From Chitinophagaceae bacterium (GTDB lineage: Bacteria; Bacteroidota; Bacteroidia; Chitinophagales; Chitinophagaceae), in the NCBI GenBank assembly GCA_016710745.1, contig JADJVB010000010.1, positions 1,550,001-1,614,000 of the forward strand: 64,000 bases of DNA, read 5' to 3'. Of the stretch, positions 16,886 to 24,553 are shown piece by piece (positions within the stretch are counted from its first letter, which is position 1; the number at the start of each line of letters is the position of its first letter). The position numbers were made by a program, and so were the translations under genes. The notes below the pieces were generated by a model. That model made no database searches and was not told where the DNA came from. It saw nothing but the letters and a program-made list of their open reading frames with translations.

Positions 16886-17094
16886 CTGCTGCTTACATTG
16901 GGTTTGCTGCAAGGCTGGCTGGACATTGGAGCAATGGTCATTTTATCGCTGTTGTGCTTCATCTGGGCTGGACGCACATTGTTGGGCTTTTGTTTGTTAA
17001 CCTGTACTTTTTTATCTTTAATCGGCAGCGGTTCCGGGCAGACAAGCAATGAATTCCAGCCCTGCAGCAAGCCCTGCCTATCGTAGATGAAATG
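16886..17094 (+). repeat. Structured intergenic element B (attC-like)
   Basis: Homologous to element A and in the same orientation. The left arm GGGTTTGCTGCAAGGCTGG (16900-16918) pairs with CCAGCCCTGCAGCAAGCCC (17056-17074), again imperfect only at arm positions 4 (T-G) and 13 (A-C). Seven of the other pairs differ from element A on both sides and keep Watson-Crick pairing. Its outer left end CTGCTGCTTAC (16886-16896) is the reverse complement of GTAAGAAGCAA at 16138-16148 in 9 of 11 bases, linking the two ends of the block that carries the two small genes. Confidence 0.75.
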
Positions 17095-17111
17095 CTTTAT
17101 AAAAGTCCACT

Positions 17112-17462
17112 ATGTTAAGATATTTACAAGTTGCCTTTTTACTGGCTTTATCAACTTTTGGTGAAAGCCAAACTGTATTTAAAACTCCGTCAGGTGCGAA
17201 GTATCATTTAGCGTCTTGTAGAATGGTTAACAATGTTTCAAAAGAACTATCTGTATCCGAGGCAATTCAGCTAGGGCTTGAACCTTGTAAAATTTGTAAG
17301 CCTCCAATTTTGCAAATGTCATCAGCTACATCTCAAAAGAAAGCCAATGGGCAGTCAAATACCGTTCAATGCCGAGGCGTGACAAAAGCCGGAAACAGGT
17401 GTAAGCATATGACAAGCATTGCAAATGGCTATTGCTTTCAACATAATCCAGACAATAATTAG
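17112..17462 (+). CDS. Secreted Cys/His protein with Ada-like and DUF5763-like zinc motifs
   Basis: A 116-aa protein with a signal peptide (MLRYLQVAFLLALSTFGESQ). The first mature motif, KYHLASCRMV followed by AIQLGLEPCKICKPP, resembles the metal-binding Ada-type motif found in secreted nucleases and DUF proteins. The C-terminal part (VQCRGVTKAGNRCKHMTSIA, then GYCFQHN) has the Cys-Cys-Cys-His pattern of DUF5763. Both probably bind zinc. It is the first gene after element B. Its job is unknown. Confidence 0.7.
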   Translation: MLRYLQVAFLLALSTFGESQTVFKTPSGAKYHLASCRMVNNVSKELSVSEAIQLGLEPCKICKPPILQMSSATSQKKANGQSNTVQCRGVTKAGNRCKHMTSIANGYCFQHNPDNN

Positions 17463-17674
17463 TTTACTTATATGAATAATTTAGCACTCCAGCTAGTATA
17501 GGATTCCTTAGTAAAGCGATTTTTAATGGTTTAACAAAGCCTGTTAAAAACAACCAGAATAGATTCTATTTGATTTATATTTGGGAAGAGAGTAGCGGTT
17601 TATTGTATGAATATAGACGGTAGCTGTAATTCAATACGGTATAAAGGACTAAATGCCAATTAATTCGACGATTT

Positions 17675-18151
17675 ATGAAATATCTCCTGCTTCTGGTTCT
17701 ATTCCCACTTTCAGCTTTATCTCAATCTTTTGAAAAGTCGAAAGAAGAGTATTTAAACGAAAGTTATATTCGTTACTATGACCGAACCGCAGGTATTATT
17801 ATCCAAAAAACAGCTCCATTAAATTATGATTCGGGTGCCGTATTTTATGAAGTTGCTTTACTAATCGAAAAGTATGAGAAATCTATAAATGATGTGATGA
17901 GAAAGCGTGGGATGATATTTTTTGAAGATAAAACATCCCTTATACTCAACGATCCGGTTTACTTTGAATTTCTAATGGAAGGGAAACGTCAATATAGTAT
18001 CAAACACAGGTTAACTGAAGAAGAATTGGAACTACTTCAAACAAAAAAGATCGACTTAATCTACCTAATGGGATCAACAAAAAAGTTGGATAAATGGCAG
18101 AGGCAGGCTTATTTGAAAATGTTTAGTGAAATCATAAAACAAAAATATTAA
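17675..18151 (+). CDS. Secreted hypothetical protein
   Basis: A 158-aa protein with a signal peptide (MKYLLLLVLFPLSALSQ). The mature part is helical and charged (FEKSKEEYLNESYIRYYDRT, then EVALLIEKYEKSINDVMRKR) with no cysteine. I do not recognise a family. A 212-bp gap without a visible gene separates it from the preceding gene, and another secreted protein gene follows after 34 bp. Confidence 0.55.
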   Translation: MKYLLLLVLFPLSALSQSFEKSKEEYLNESYIRYYDRTAGIIIQKTAPLNYDSGAVFYEVALLIEKYEKSINDVMRKRGMIFFEDKTSLILNDPVYFEFLMEGKRQYSIKHRLTEEELELLQTKKIDLIYLMGSTKKLDKWQRQAYLKMFSEIIKQKY

Positions 18152-18185
18152 GCATTCAGGTTAGCATTTTATTTAAAACTCTATT

Positions 18186-18848
18186 ATGAGACTTATTTCA
18201 ATTTTGGCTTTATCACTGTGTTTTCATAGTTCTTATGGACAGACAATTTATACATCCAAGAAAGATATATCTGCAGCAAAAGAAATCACATTCTATGGCT
18301 ATGATTTTAGCCATTTTACATTAGCAGACGCAAAAAGACTATACGTTGCCCAAGACAGGGATCCTGCTGGGGTTAATGAGCATCCTGTGAAAAGTATTAA
18401 AGTATATGTATCAGCATGGGTTGGTTATTTATTAGATAAAATGGATGACAATTATTTCGCTAGAAAGCTAAAAACTTCGAAAGTGACTTTTGATTTTGAT
18501 CATACGCTTCAGGTAATTAGGCAGTTGAATGACTCAAATCTTGTATCATTTCTTAAAACAACAATACACCGAGACTCAATACAAACAATTGTCAGTAACT
18601 ATCAGGTAAAGCAAAAGGAAGGAATTGGATTTGCCATCATAGTTGAATGCTTTAACAAAGACAAAGAAGCCAGCTCAGCTTATTTTACATTTTTCGACAT
18701 AGCAACAAAGAAAGTTATTATGGCGGATTACTTTAGCACAAGTCATGCCGATGGAATAGGATTAACTAAACATTGGGGATACGGATTCCACTACACAGTA
18801 GATTCATATATGTCCCATGAATTCAAGTCGAATGCCAGGAAAAAATAA
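18186..18848 (+). CDS. Secreted hypothetical protein
   Basis: A 220-aa protein with a signal peptide (MRLISILALSLCFHSSYGQ). The mature domain contains EITFYGYDFSHFTLADAKRL, a helical middle and an IGFAIIVECFNKDKEASSAY segment followed by TFFDIATKKVIMADYF. Similar secreted proteins occur in Bacteroidota, but I cannot attach a name or role. It is the last gene before the first IS copy. Confidence 0.6.
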   Translation: MRLISILALSLCFHSSYGQTIYTSKKDISAAKEITFYGYDFSHFTLADAKRLYVAQDRDPAGVNEHPVKSIKVYVSAWVGYLLDKMDDNYFARKLKTSKVTFDFDHTLQVIRQLNDSNLVSFLKTTIHRDSIQTIVSNYQVKQKEGIGFAIIVECFNKDKEASSAYFTFFDIATKKVIMADYFSTSHADGIGLTKHWGYGFHYTVDSYMSHEFKSNARKK

Positions 18849-18969
18849 AACCGCACTGCATAAAATGAACTCCTCTTTCCCAATCGAATCTCTAAACTAA
18901 CCTTTTGTCTCAGCCTAGGACCAGCCTGTCCGGTCTCCGGCGGCCAAAGCCTTTGACGAATGACGCAGG

Positions 18970-20279
18970 TGTATCAACCCCCTATAAACTGGACAGTTTT
19001 TCAAAGATAGTTAAGTAGTTTTTTAGTAATTCTAGGGAAACGGATTAAAATACTTGTTCCATACGGTTTCGGGTGTTTTTCCGGATAGTGAACCATGCCT
19101 TCTTTTTCATTGTACCATTTGTAATACCTGTCGATGATCATTTGGGCATGGTAAATCGAATCAAATTCAAAGCGGTCCATCACTTCACGCTGCAGGTTTG
19201 AGTGCAGGGCTTCGATGTAGGCATTATCTTCAGGCGTGGCAACGTGAGAACTCCTGGAGGATTCTTTTGTCCTTCAGATATTGCCTCACGGCACCGGCAA
19301 TGAACTGGGAGCCATTATCGTTTCTCAGTGTCATTCCTTCAGCCCGGTATTCCATGAGCATCAGTGACAGCATAACCAGCACATCGCCTTTTTTAATGCT
19401 GTTCCGCAGCATATGGATCAATACCTTTCGGCTGTAGATGTCTATCACTGTTAACAACAATGCGTTTCTGCCGGTTCCATGAACATGCACGTACTTGATA
19501 TCCATGGACAGATATTGAAGCGGACGTTCAGGCGTAAGGCTTCTAAAACGGATAAAATCCCGCTTAAAAGGCTCCGGCCTGATGCGGCCACCATATAGCA
19601 GGCGGCTTTGCTTCATCAGCCTGTAAACCTTTTTTGTGATTGATGATCCAACCCATCTCCCTAAGTTCACCTGTCATATTCCGATATCCATAACAGCAGA
19701 ACTCCCTGGTTCAGGGTTTTCTCGATGTCATTTATCACTACCGTATTTTCAAAGAGCTCACCATCCTGATTAACGCAATGGGTACTGGGTTTAATCCCTT
19801 TTGTGCCACCGGAGGGTTTGTAATAGAAGCTGCTGCGACCAATCAGGGACCATTGCAGCAGTTTACAGGTAGATACATTCCTGCACTGGTAATTGTTGAC
19901 CAGGCCTACCGCTTCATCCAGTGGACATCGCTTTTTTTAAAAGCTCAGTTTTAAATTCAAGTTCCAGCGCCTGGTTCCCAATTATCTTTTGAGCCTGGCG
20001 TTCTCTTCCATCAAAGCCTTGACTTCAGGATCTATCTTCCTGTATTGAGGCTTTAATAACTCCGTACCACCCGTGTTAAACTGGTTCTTCCATCTGAGAA
20101 AACACTGTGTGATAAATTGTGCTTGCGTAATGTTTGGGTAATTCCTTGCTGATCTGCTTCCTGGATGATTTTGAGTTTCTGATCTACAGAAAATGTTCTT
20201 CGTTGTTTTGACATAAACCTAAATTTAAGTGACTAAAATTAATTCAAATTTTAGTCCAGCCATTTAGGGGGCTAGTACA
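18970..20279 (-). mobile_element. IS3-family insertion sequence, copy 1 (minus orientation)
   Basis: A 1,310-bp element with ends TGTATCAACCCCCTATAAA (left in the window) and TTTAGGGGGCTAGTACA (right), which are imperfect inverted repeats of the TGT...ACA type. It is nearly identical to copy 2 at 20819 apart from small indels. The flanking bases (CAGG on the left, ATTG on the right) do not form a target duplication. A gene fragment starts exactly at its right end, so adjacent DNA was probably deleted or rearranged on one side. Confidence 0.9.
18982..20214 (-). pseudogene. IS3-family transposase orfAB, copy 1, multiple frameshifts
   Basis: OrfA starts MSKQRRTFSVDQKL with a helix-turn-helix. 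OrfB contains the DDE core: SMDIKYVHVHGTGRN (first D), LRNDNGSQFIAG (second D) and the NAYIEALHSNLQRE glutamate region. Compared with copy 2 it has at least eight small indels, for example a lost C in TTTTCCTCAG of orfA, an extra G in CAGGAG and several A-run changes. As written it cannot make a full transposase. Confidence 0.85.
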
Positions 20280-20510
20280 ATTGTTGGTTTCGCTAGCAAA
20301 AAGACCTATGAAATAATTTCACTCGAATTATTCAATGAAATGATGATGATTGGGTTTGTTTGGAAACTTGAAGACATTCAAGATTTTATAAAAGACAAAG
20401 ACAAACTTCTTAAATTGGAAATATACACAAGTCAACTTGCTGGCACTTTATTAGAAGATGGCAATGACCCACTGATGGTTCTAAATTCGATTAATCAATT
20501 ATTAAATTGA
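20280..20510 (+). pseudogene. C-terminal gene fragment cut by IS copy 1
   Basis: A 76-codon open frame without a start codon begins at the IS boundary (IVGFASKKTYEIISLELFNE) and ends SINQLLN at TGA 20508-20510. The sequence is AT-rich and codon use looks like that of real genes nearby. The missing N-terminal half is not found on the other side of IS copy 1. The family is unknown. Confidence 0.6.
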
Positions 20511-20564
20511 ATTAATACTACTTCCACAATTGACACAGTAAAATATTTTCAAAGACAAAGAATT

Positions 20565-20810
20565 ATGAAACATAAAATAATAGGAAAGCGAAATCTAAAT
20601 CAACCATATTTTCTTGTGGAGGTTGAATTAATTCCTGAAAGCGATACAGAAAAAGAGGCGATTAAACAAGTAGAAGCAATGGAAGCTAATGAAACACAGA
20701 CAGAATTGGTGACAAACTATCTATTGTTTGGATTAAATGTTCCATACTCTTTGCATACTGTGGAGCGACAAATAAAAACTCGGTTTTTCTTAAAAGCATC
20801 ATTAGACTAA
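20565..20810 (+). CDS. Small hypothetical protein
   Basis: An 81-aa cytoplasmic protein (MKHKIIGKRNLNQPYFLVEV start). It has an acidic middle (ESDTEKEAIKQVEAMEANETQ) and a C-terminal segment with VPYSLHTVERQIKTRFF. It has no signal peptide and no membrane helix. It follows the truncated gene after 54 bp and lies between the two IS copies, so it may have been part of the same operon. I recognise no family. Confidence 0.5.
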   Translation: MKHKIIGKRNLNQPYFLVEVELIPESDTEKEAIKQVEAMEANETQTELVTNYLLFGLNVPYSLHTVERQIKTRFFLKASLD

Positions 20811-20818
20811 CGTAAATG

Positions 20819-22126
20819 TGTACTAGCCCCCTAAATGGCTGGACTAAAATTTGAATTAATTTTAGTCACTTAAATTTAGGTTTATGTCAAAACAACGAAG
20901 AACATTTTCTGTAGATCAGAAACTCAAAATCATCCAGGAAGCAGATCAGCAAGGAATTACCCAAACATTACGCAAGCACAATTTATCACACAGTGTTTTC
21001 CTCAGATGGAAGAACCAGTTTAACACGGGTGGTACGGAGTTATTAAAGCCTCAATACAGGAAGATAGATCCTGAAGTCAAGGCTTTGATGGAAGAGAACG
21101 CCAGGCTCAAAAAGATATTGGGAACCAGGCGCTGGAACTTGAATTTAAAACTGAGCTTTTAAAAAAAAGCGATGTCCACTGGATGAAGCGGTAGGCCTGG
21201 TCAACAATTACCAGTGCAGGAATGTATCTACCTGTAAACTGCTGCAATGGTCCCTGATTGGTCGCAGCAGCTTCTATTACAAACCCTCGGTGGCACAAAA
21301 GGGATTAAACCCAGTACCCATTGCGTTAATCAGGATGGTGAGCTCTTTGAAAATACGGTAGTGATAAATGACATCGAGAAAACCCTGAACCAGGAGTTCT
21401 GCTGTTATGGATATCGGAATATGACAGGTGAACTTAGGGAGATGGGTTGGATCATCAATCACAAAAAGGTTTACAGGCTGATGAAGCAAAGCCGCCTGCT
21501 ATATGGTGGCCGCATCAGGCCGGAGCCTTTAAGCGGGATTTTATCCGTTTTAGAAGCCTTACGCCTGAACGTCCGCTTCAATATCTGTCCATGGATATCA
21601 AGTACGTGCATGTTCATGGAACCGGCAGAAACGCATTGTTGTTAACAGTGATAGACATCTACAGCCGAAAGGTATTGATCCATATGCTGCGGAACAGCAT
21701 TAAAAAGGCGATGTGCTGGTTATGCTGTCACTGATGCTCATGGAATACCGGGCTGAAGGAATGACACTGAGAAACGATAATGGCTCCCAGTTCATTGCCG
21801 GTGCCGTGAGGCAATATCTGAAGGACAAAGAATCCTCCGAGGAGTTCTCACACGTTGCCACGCCTGAAGATAATGCCTACATCGAAGCCCTGCACTCAAA
21901 CCTGCAGCGTGAAGTGATGGACCGCTTTGAATTTGATTCGATTTACCATGCCCAAATGATCATCGACAGGTATTACAAATGGTACAATGAAAAAAGAAGG
22001 CATGGTTCACTATCCGGAAAACACCCGAAACCGTATGGAACAAGTATTTTAATCCGTTTCCCTAGAATTACTAAAAACTACTTAACTATCTTTGAAAAAC
22101 TGTCCAGTTTATAGGGGGTTGATACA
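20819..22126 (+). mobile_element. IS3-family insertion sequence, copy 2 (plus orientation)
   Basis: A 1,308-bp element with ends TGTACTAGCCCCCTAAA and TTTATAGGGGGTTGATACA. It is flanked by a 4-bp direct repeat AATG (20815-20818 and 22127-22130), a typical IS3-family target duplication. It is inverted relative to copy 1, and the two bracket 539 bp with a gene fragment and a small gene. That layout could act as a composite unit, though outer flanks do not match. Confidence 0.92.
20884..22114 (+). pseudogene. IS3-family transposase orfAB, copy 2, multiple frameshifts
   Basis: OrfA (MSKQRRTFSVDQKLKIIQEA) is readable to LKKILG, where a base is missing in GATATTGGG compared with copy 1 (GATAATTGGG). 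An A8 run at 21161-21168 is the expected slippery site for -1 frameshifting from orfA to orfB. OrfB has further one-base losses at CCCTCGGTGG, CCTTTAAG and ATTAAAAAGG, and compensating changes near 21829-21842. The DDE residues are present (SMDIKYVH, RNDNGSQF, NAYIEALHSNLQRE). A consensus of both copies reads through. Confidence 0.85.
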
Positions 22127-22170
22127 AATGAAACTGCCTACAACACGAACTGTGTAAAAAAACAAATAAA

Positions 22171-22314
22171 TCAGGCTATTTTTTTATTATAATTGTCTGA
22201 GTATAATTCGCAGGATTTTACCACAGCAAATACCTGTTTTAATAGTTTGTTACAAACGGCTCTAATTGCTGATTTTTTATTTTTCGCTTTGACCACCAGC
22301 CGGTCAAAATCGCC
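22171..22314 (-). pseudogene. IS110-family transposase C-terminal remnant
   Basis: A 47-codon minus-strand frame reads GDFDRLVVKAKNKKSAIRAV and then CNKLLKQVFAVVKSCELYSD before TGA. The KNKKSAIRAVCNKLLK stretch resembles the basic C-terminal end of IS110/IS116/IS902-type transposases. An in-frame stop lies directly upstream and no catalytic DEDD or Tnp20 domain remains. It sits at the right edge of the accessory region. Confidence 0.6.
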
Positions 22315-22412
22315 TCATCCGTTGTTGCTGTCACCACCGCCCCTCAAACCAGGCGCCTTTAATTTATAAACAGCCTGACACCCCTCTTGCAAAAAATCCC
22401 AAACCATCTCTT

Positions 22413-22420
22413 TACCTTTG
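22413..22420 (+). promoter_or_regulatory. -7 promoter box of psuK, probably leaderless
   Basis: TACCTTTG matches TAnnTTTG and ends only four bases before the psuK ATG. Transcription would start at or within a base or two of the start codon. A TTG at 22387-22389 could be the -33 element but with a long 23-bp spacing. Confidence 0.5.
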
Positions 22421-22424
22421 CACT

Positions 22425-23351
22425 ATGCCAAAACCAATCATCTGCATCGGCGCGTCATTTGTTGACGAGCTTTTTCACGCCAAAGAAGAAATGCTGCTGG
22501 CCACCACCAACGATGCGGTGGTAACCAAAACCGCCGGCGGGGTAAGCCGTAATATCGCCCACCAGTTATCGTTATTGGGTGTTCCCGTTCAGTTGATCAG
22601 TGTATTTGGCGACGACAGCGATGGGGATTGGCTAAAACAGGTGTGTACCGATGCCGGGGTAAAGTTGGATGCGTCTATAACCAAAGCAGGATTATCGGGT
22701 AAGTACACGGGTATTTTAAATGTGGATGGTTCCCTGTTTTCGGCCTTTTTAACCAATGCGGCCAATCATTTAATTACACCGGCGCATTTATCGGCACATA
22801 AAAATCTATTGGAAACGGCGTCTTATTTACTGGCCGATGCCAATATTAATATTGACACGGCCGAATGGCTGCTCGCCTTCAGTAAGGAAACGGGCATTCC
22901 TTTCGTGATTGAACCGGTATCGGTACCACCGGCAAAAAAATTCAGGGATGTTGACCTGCATGGTTTGTACCTGGTAACACCCAATGAAGATGAACTGCCC
23001 GTGCTTTGTAAAGAAAAAGCATTTTTTACCCAACAGCAAATTGAAGAGTTGCTGAATAGGGGCATTCAACATATCTGGCTGCACAATGGCAAGCATGGCT
23101 CGGCCCTGTACAGTAAAGAAAGTTCCATTACCCTGCATGCGCCGGTTATCAACGTGGTGGATTGTACGGGTGCAGGTGATGGATCTTTGTCAGGCTTTTT
23201 CCTGGGGAAATATCTGGGGAAAGCCGATGCGGATTGTTTAAAACTGGCGCATACTTTATCGGCAGAGATCTTACAGGTAAACGGCGCCATCGCTACCCAC
23301 CTCACGCAGGAAAAATTGATACAACTCGTTACTAAATATTATCCCGGTTAA
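22425..23351 (+). CDS. psuK: PfkB-family sugar kinase, probable pseudouridine kinase
   Basis: A 308-aa ribokinase-fold enzyme. It has the N-terminal substrate region (ICIGASFVDELF), the GG motif TAGGVSRNIAHQLSLLG and the C-terminal catalytic motif VVDCTGAGDGSLSGFF with the base Asp. PfkB kinases vary in substrate, but the stop of this gene shares one base with the start of psuG (TAATG), which makes pseudouridine the most likely substrate. Together they turn pseudouridine into uracil and ribose 5-phosphate. Confidence 0.88.
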   Translation: MPKPIICIGASFVDELFHAKEEMLLATTNDAVVTKTAGGVSRNIAHQLSLLGVPVQLISVFGDDSDGDWLKQVCTDAGVKLDASITKAGLSGKYTGILNVDGSLFSAFLTNAANHLITPAHLSAHKNLLETASYLLADANINIDTAEWLLAFSKETGIPFVIEPVSVPPAKKFRDVDLHGLYLVTPNEDELPVLCKEKAFFTQQQIEELLNRGIQHIWLHNGKHGSALYSKESSITLHAPVINVVDCTGAGDGSLSGFFLGKYLGKADADCLKLAHTLSAEILQVNGAIATHLTQEKLIQLVTKYYPG

Positions 23352-24277
23352 TGCAATCATTTTTAAACATTCAGCCCGAAGTAAAAGAAGCCCTGGAAAA
23401 TGGTAAAGCAGTAGTGGCGTTGGAGTCAACCATTATTGCACACGGTATGCCCTATCCTAAAAATGTAGAAACGGCACTGGCGGTGGAAGAGATGGTGCGG
23501 GCCAACGGAGCGGTACCTGCAACCATTGCCATTTTTAATGGCAAATGCCAGGTGGGATTAACAAAGGATCAACTGGAACATTTCGGCAACTCAAAAGGGG
23601 TTTGGAAAGTGAGTTTGCGGGATATGCCTTTTGTGATCAGTAAAAATTTATTTGGCGCCACTACGGTGGCAGCCACTATGCGTATCGCATCTATGGCGGG
23701 TATAAAAGTATTTGTTACCGGTGGTATTGGCGGCGTACATCGTGGTGCCGAAAGCAGTATGGATATTTCGGCCGATCTAACGGAGATGGCGCAAACATCC
23801 GTGGCCGTGGTATCGGCCGGTGTAAAATCTATTTTAGATATCGGCTTAACATTGGAGTATTTGGAAACAAAAGGTATACCGGTTATTAGTTTGGGGCAGG
23901 ATGAATTCCCCAGTTTTTACTCCAGCCGCAGCGGATTTAAATCGCCGTTGCGCTTAGATACAACGGAAGAAATTGCGACGTTGATGGATACCAAATGGAA
24001 ACTGGGCTTAACCGGTTCGGTACTCATTGCCAACCCCATTCCGCCGGCTTACGAGATCGCTGCAGAACTGATGGAAATCCATATCAAAAAGGCATTGGAA
24101 GCAGCCAAGGCAAACCATATCTCCGGCAAAGACATAACGCCGTTCATTCTGCAATATATTGCCAGCCATACACAGGGCGAAAGTCTGGAAGCCAATATCG
24201 CCCTGGTAAAAAACAATGCAAAACTGGGAGCAGCGCTGGCGGTGGACTATGCACAACTTCATCGTAAGCATGTTTAA
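23351..24277 (+). CDS. psuG: Pseudouridine-5'-phosphate glycosidase
   Basis: A 308-aa enzyme that splits the C-glycosidic bond of pseudouridine 5'-phosphate. The family signatures are ALESTIIAHGMPYPKNVETA at the N-terminus, ATTVAATMRIA, FVTGGIGGVHRGAESSMDIS, and SAGVKSILDIGLTLEYLET, whose Lys is the expected Schiff-base residue. It ends near GAALAVDYAQLH. Coupled to the kinase gene upstream by TAATG. Confidence 0.95.
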   Translation: MQSFLNIQPEVKEALENGKAVVALESTIIAHGMPYPKNVETALAVEEMVRANGAVPATIAIFNGKCQVGLTKDQLEHFGNSKGVWKVSLRDMPFVISKNLFGATTVAATMRIASMAGIKVFVTGGIGGVHRGAESSMDISADLTEMAQTSVAVVSAGVKSILDIGLTLEYLETKGIPVISLGQDEFPSFYSSRSGFKSPLRLDTTEEIATLMDTKWKLGLTGSVLIANPIPPAYEIAAELMEIHIKKALEAAKANHISGKDITPFILQYIASHTQGESLEANIALVKNNAKLGAALAVDYAQLHRKHV

Positions 24278-24553
24278 AGCAATGAGCGCTACCGTTGCTG
24301 AAAAAATCTGTAGTTAATAAAACGGACGACGACAGCTTCTCCCTGGTCGGTGTCTTTACTAACCAGCACCTGAGATGCCCGTTTTTCCCGGTAGTTCCTG
24401 CCCGGCTGCGGATGGCCTGTGTTCCGGCCTGGTTCGGTATTTCCGGGTTTCCTGTTTACCTTTGGTGCGGCAGGCGCTTTGTTCAATATTATGGCCGGGT
24501 TGCCAGGTTTATCGGCCCGGGCCGGGTGGCGACAAAAAGTTAAACTAAAAATT

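Noticed and set aside
15943..17094. Canonical class 1-type attC sites
   Set aside because: The GTTRRRY/RYYYAAC core is not met exactly (GTTAGCT, GTAAGAA, GTAGATG), so only the term attC-like is used.
18970..22126. Classical composite transposon made by the two IS copies
   Set aside because: The outer flanks (CAGG and AATG) do not match, and copy 2 has its own AATG duplication, so the copies probably inserted separately.
13582..22400. tRNA-targeted integrative element with att repeats
   Set aside because: No duplicate of the tRNA 3' end and no phage-type integrase were found in the window.
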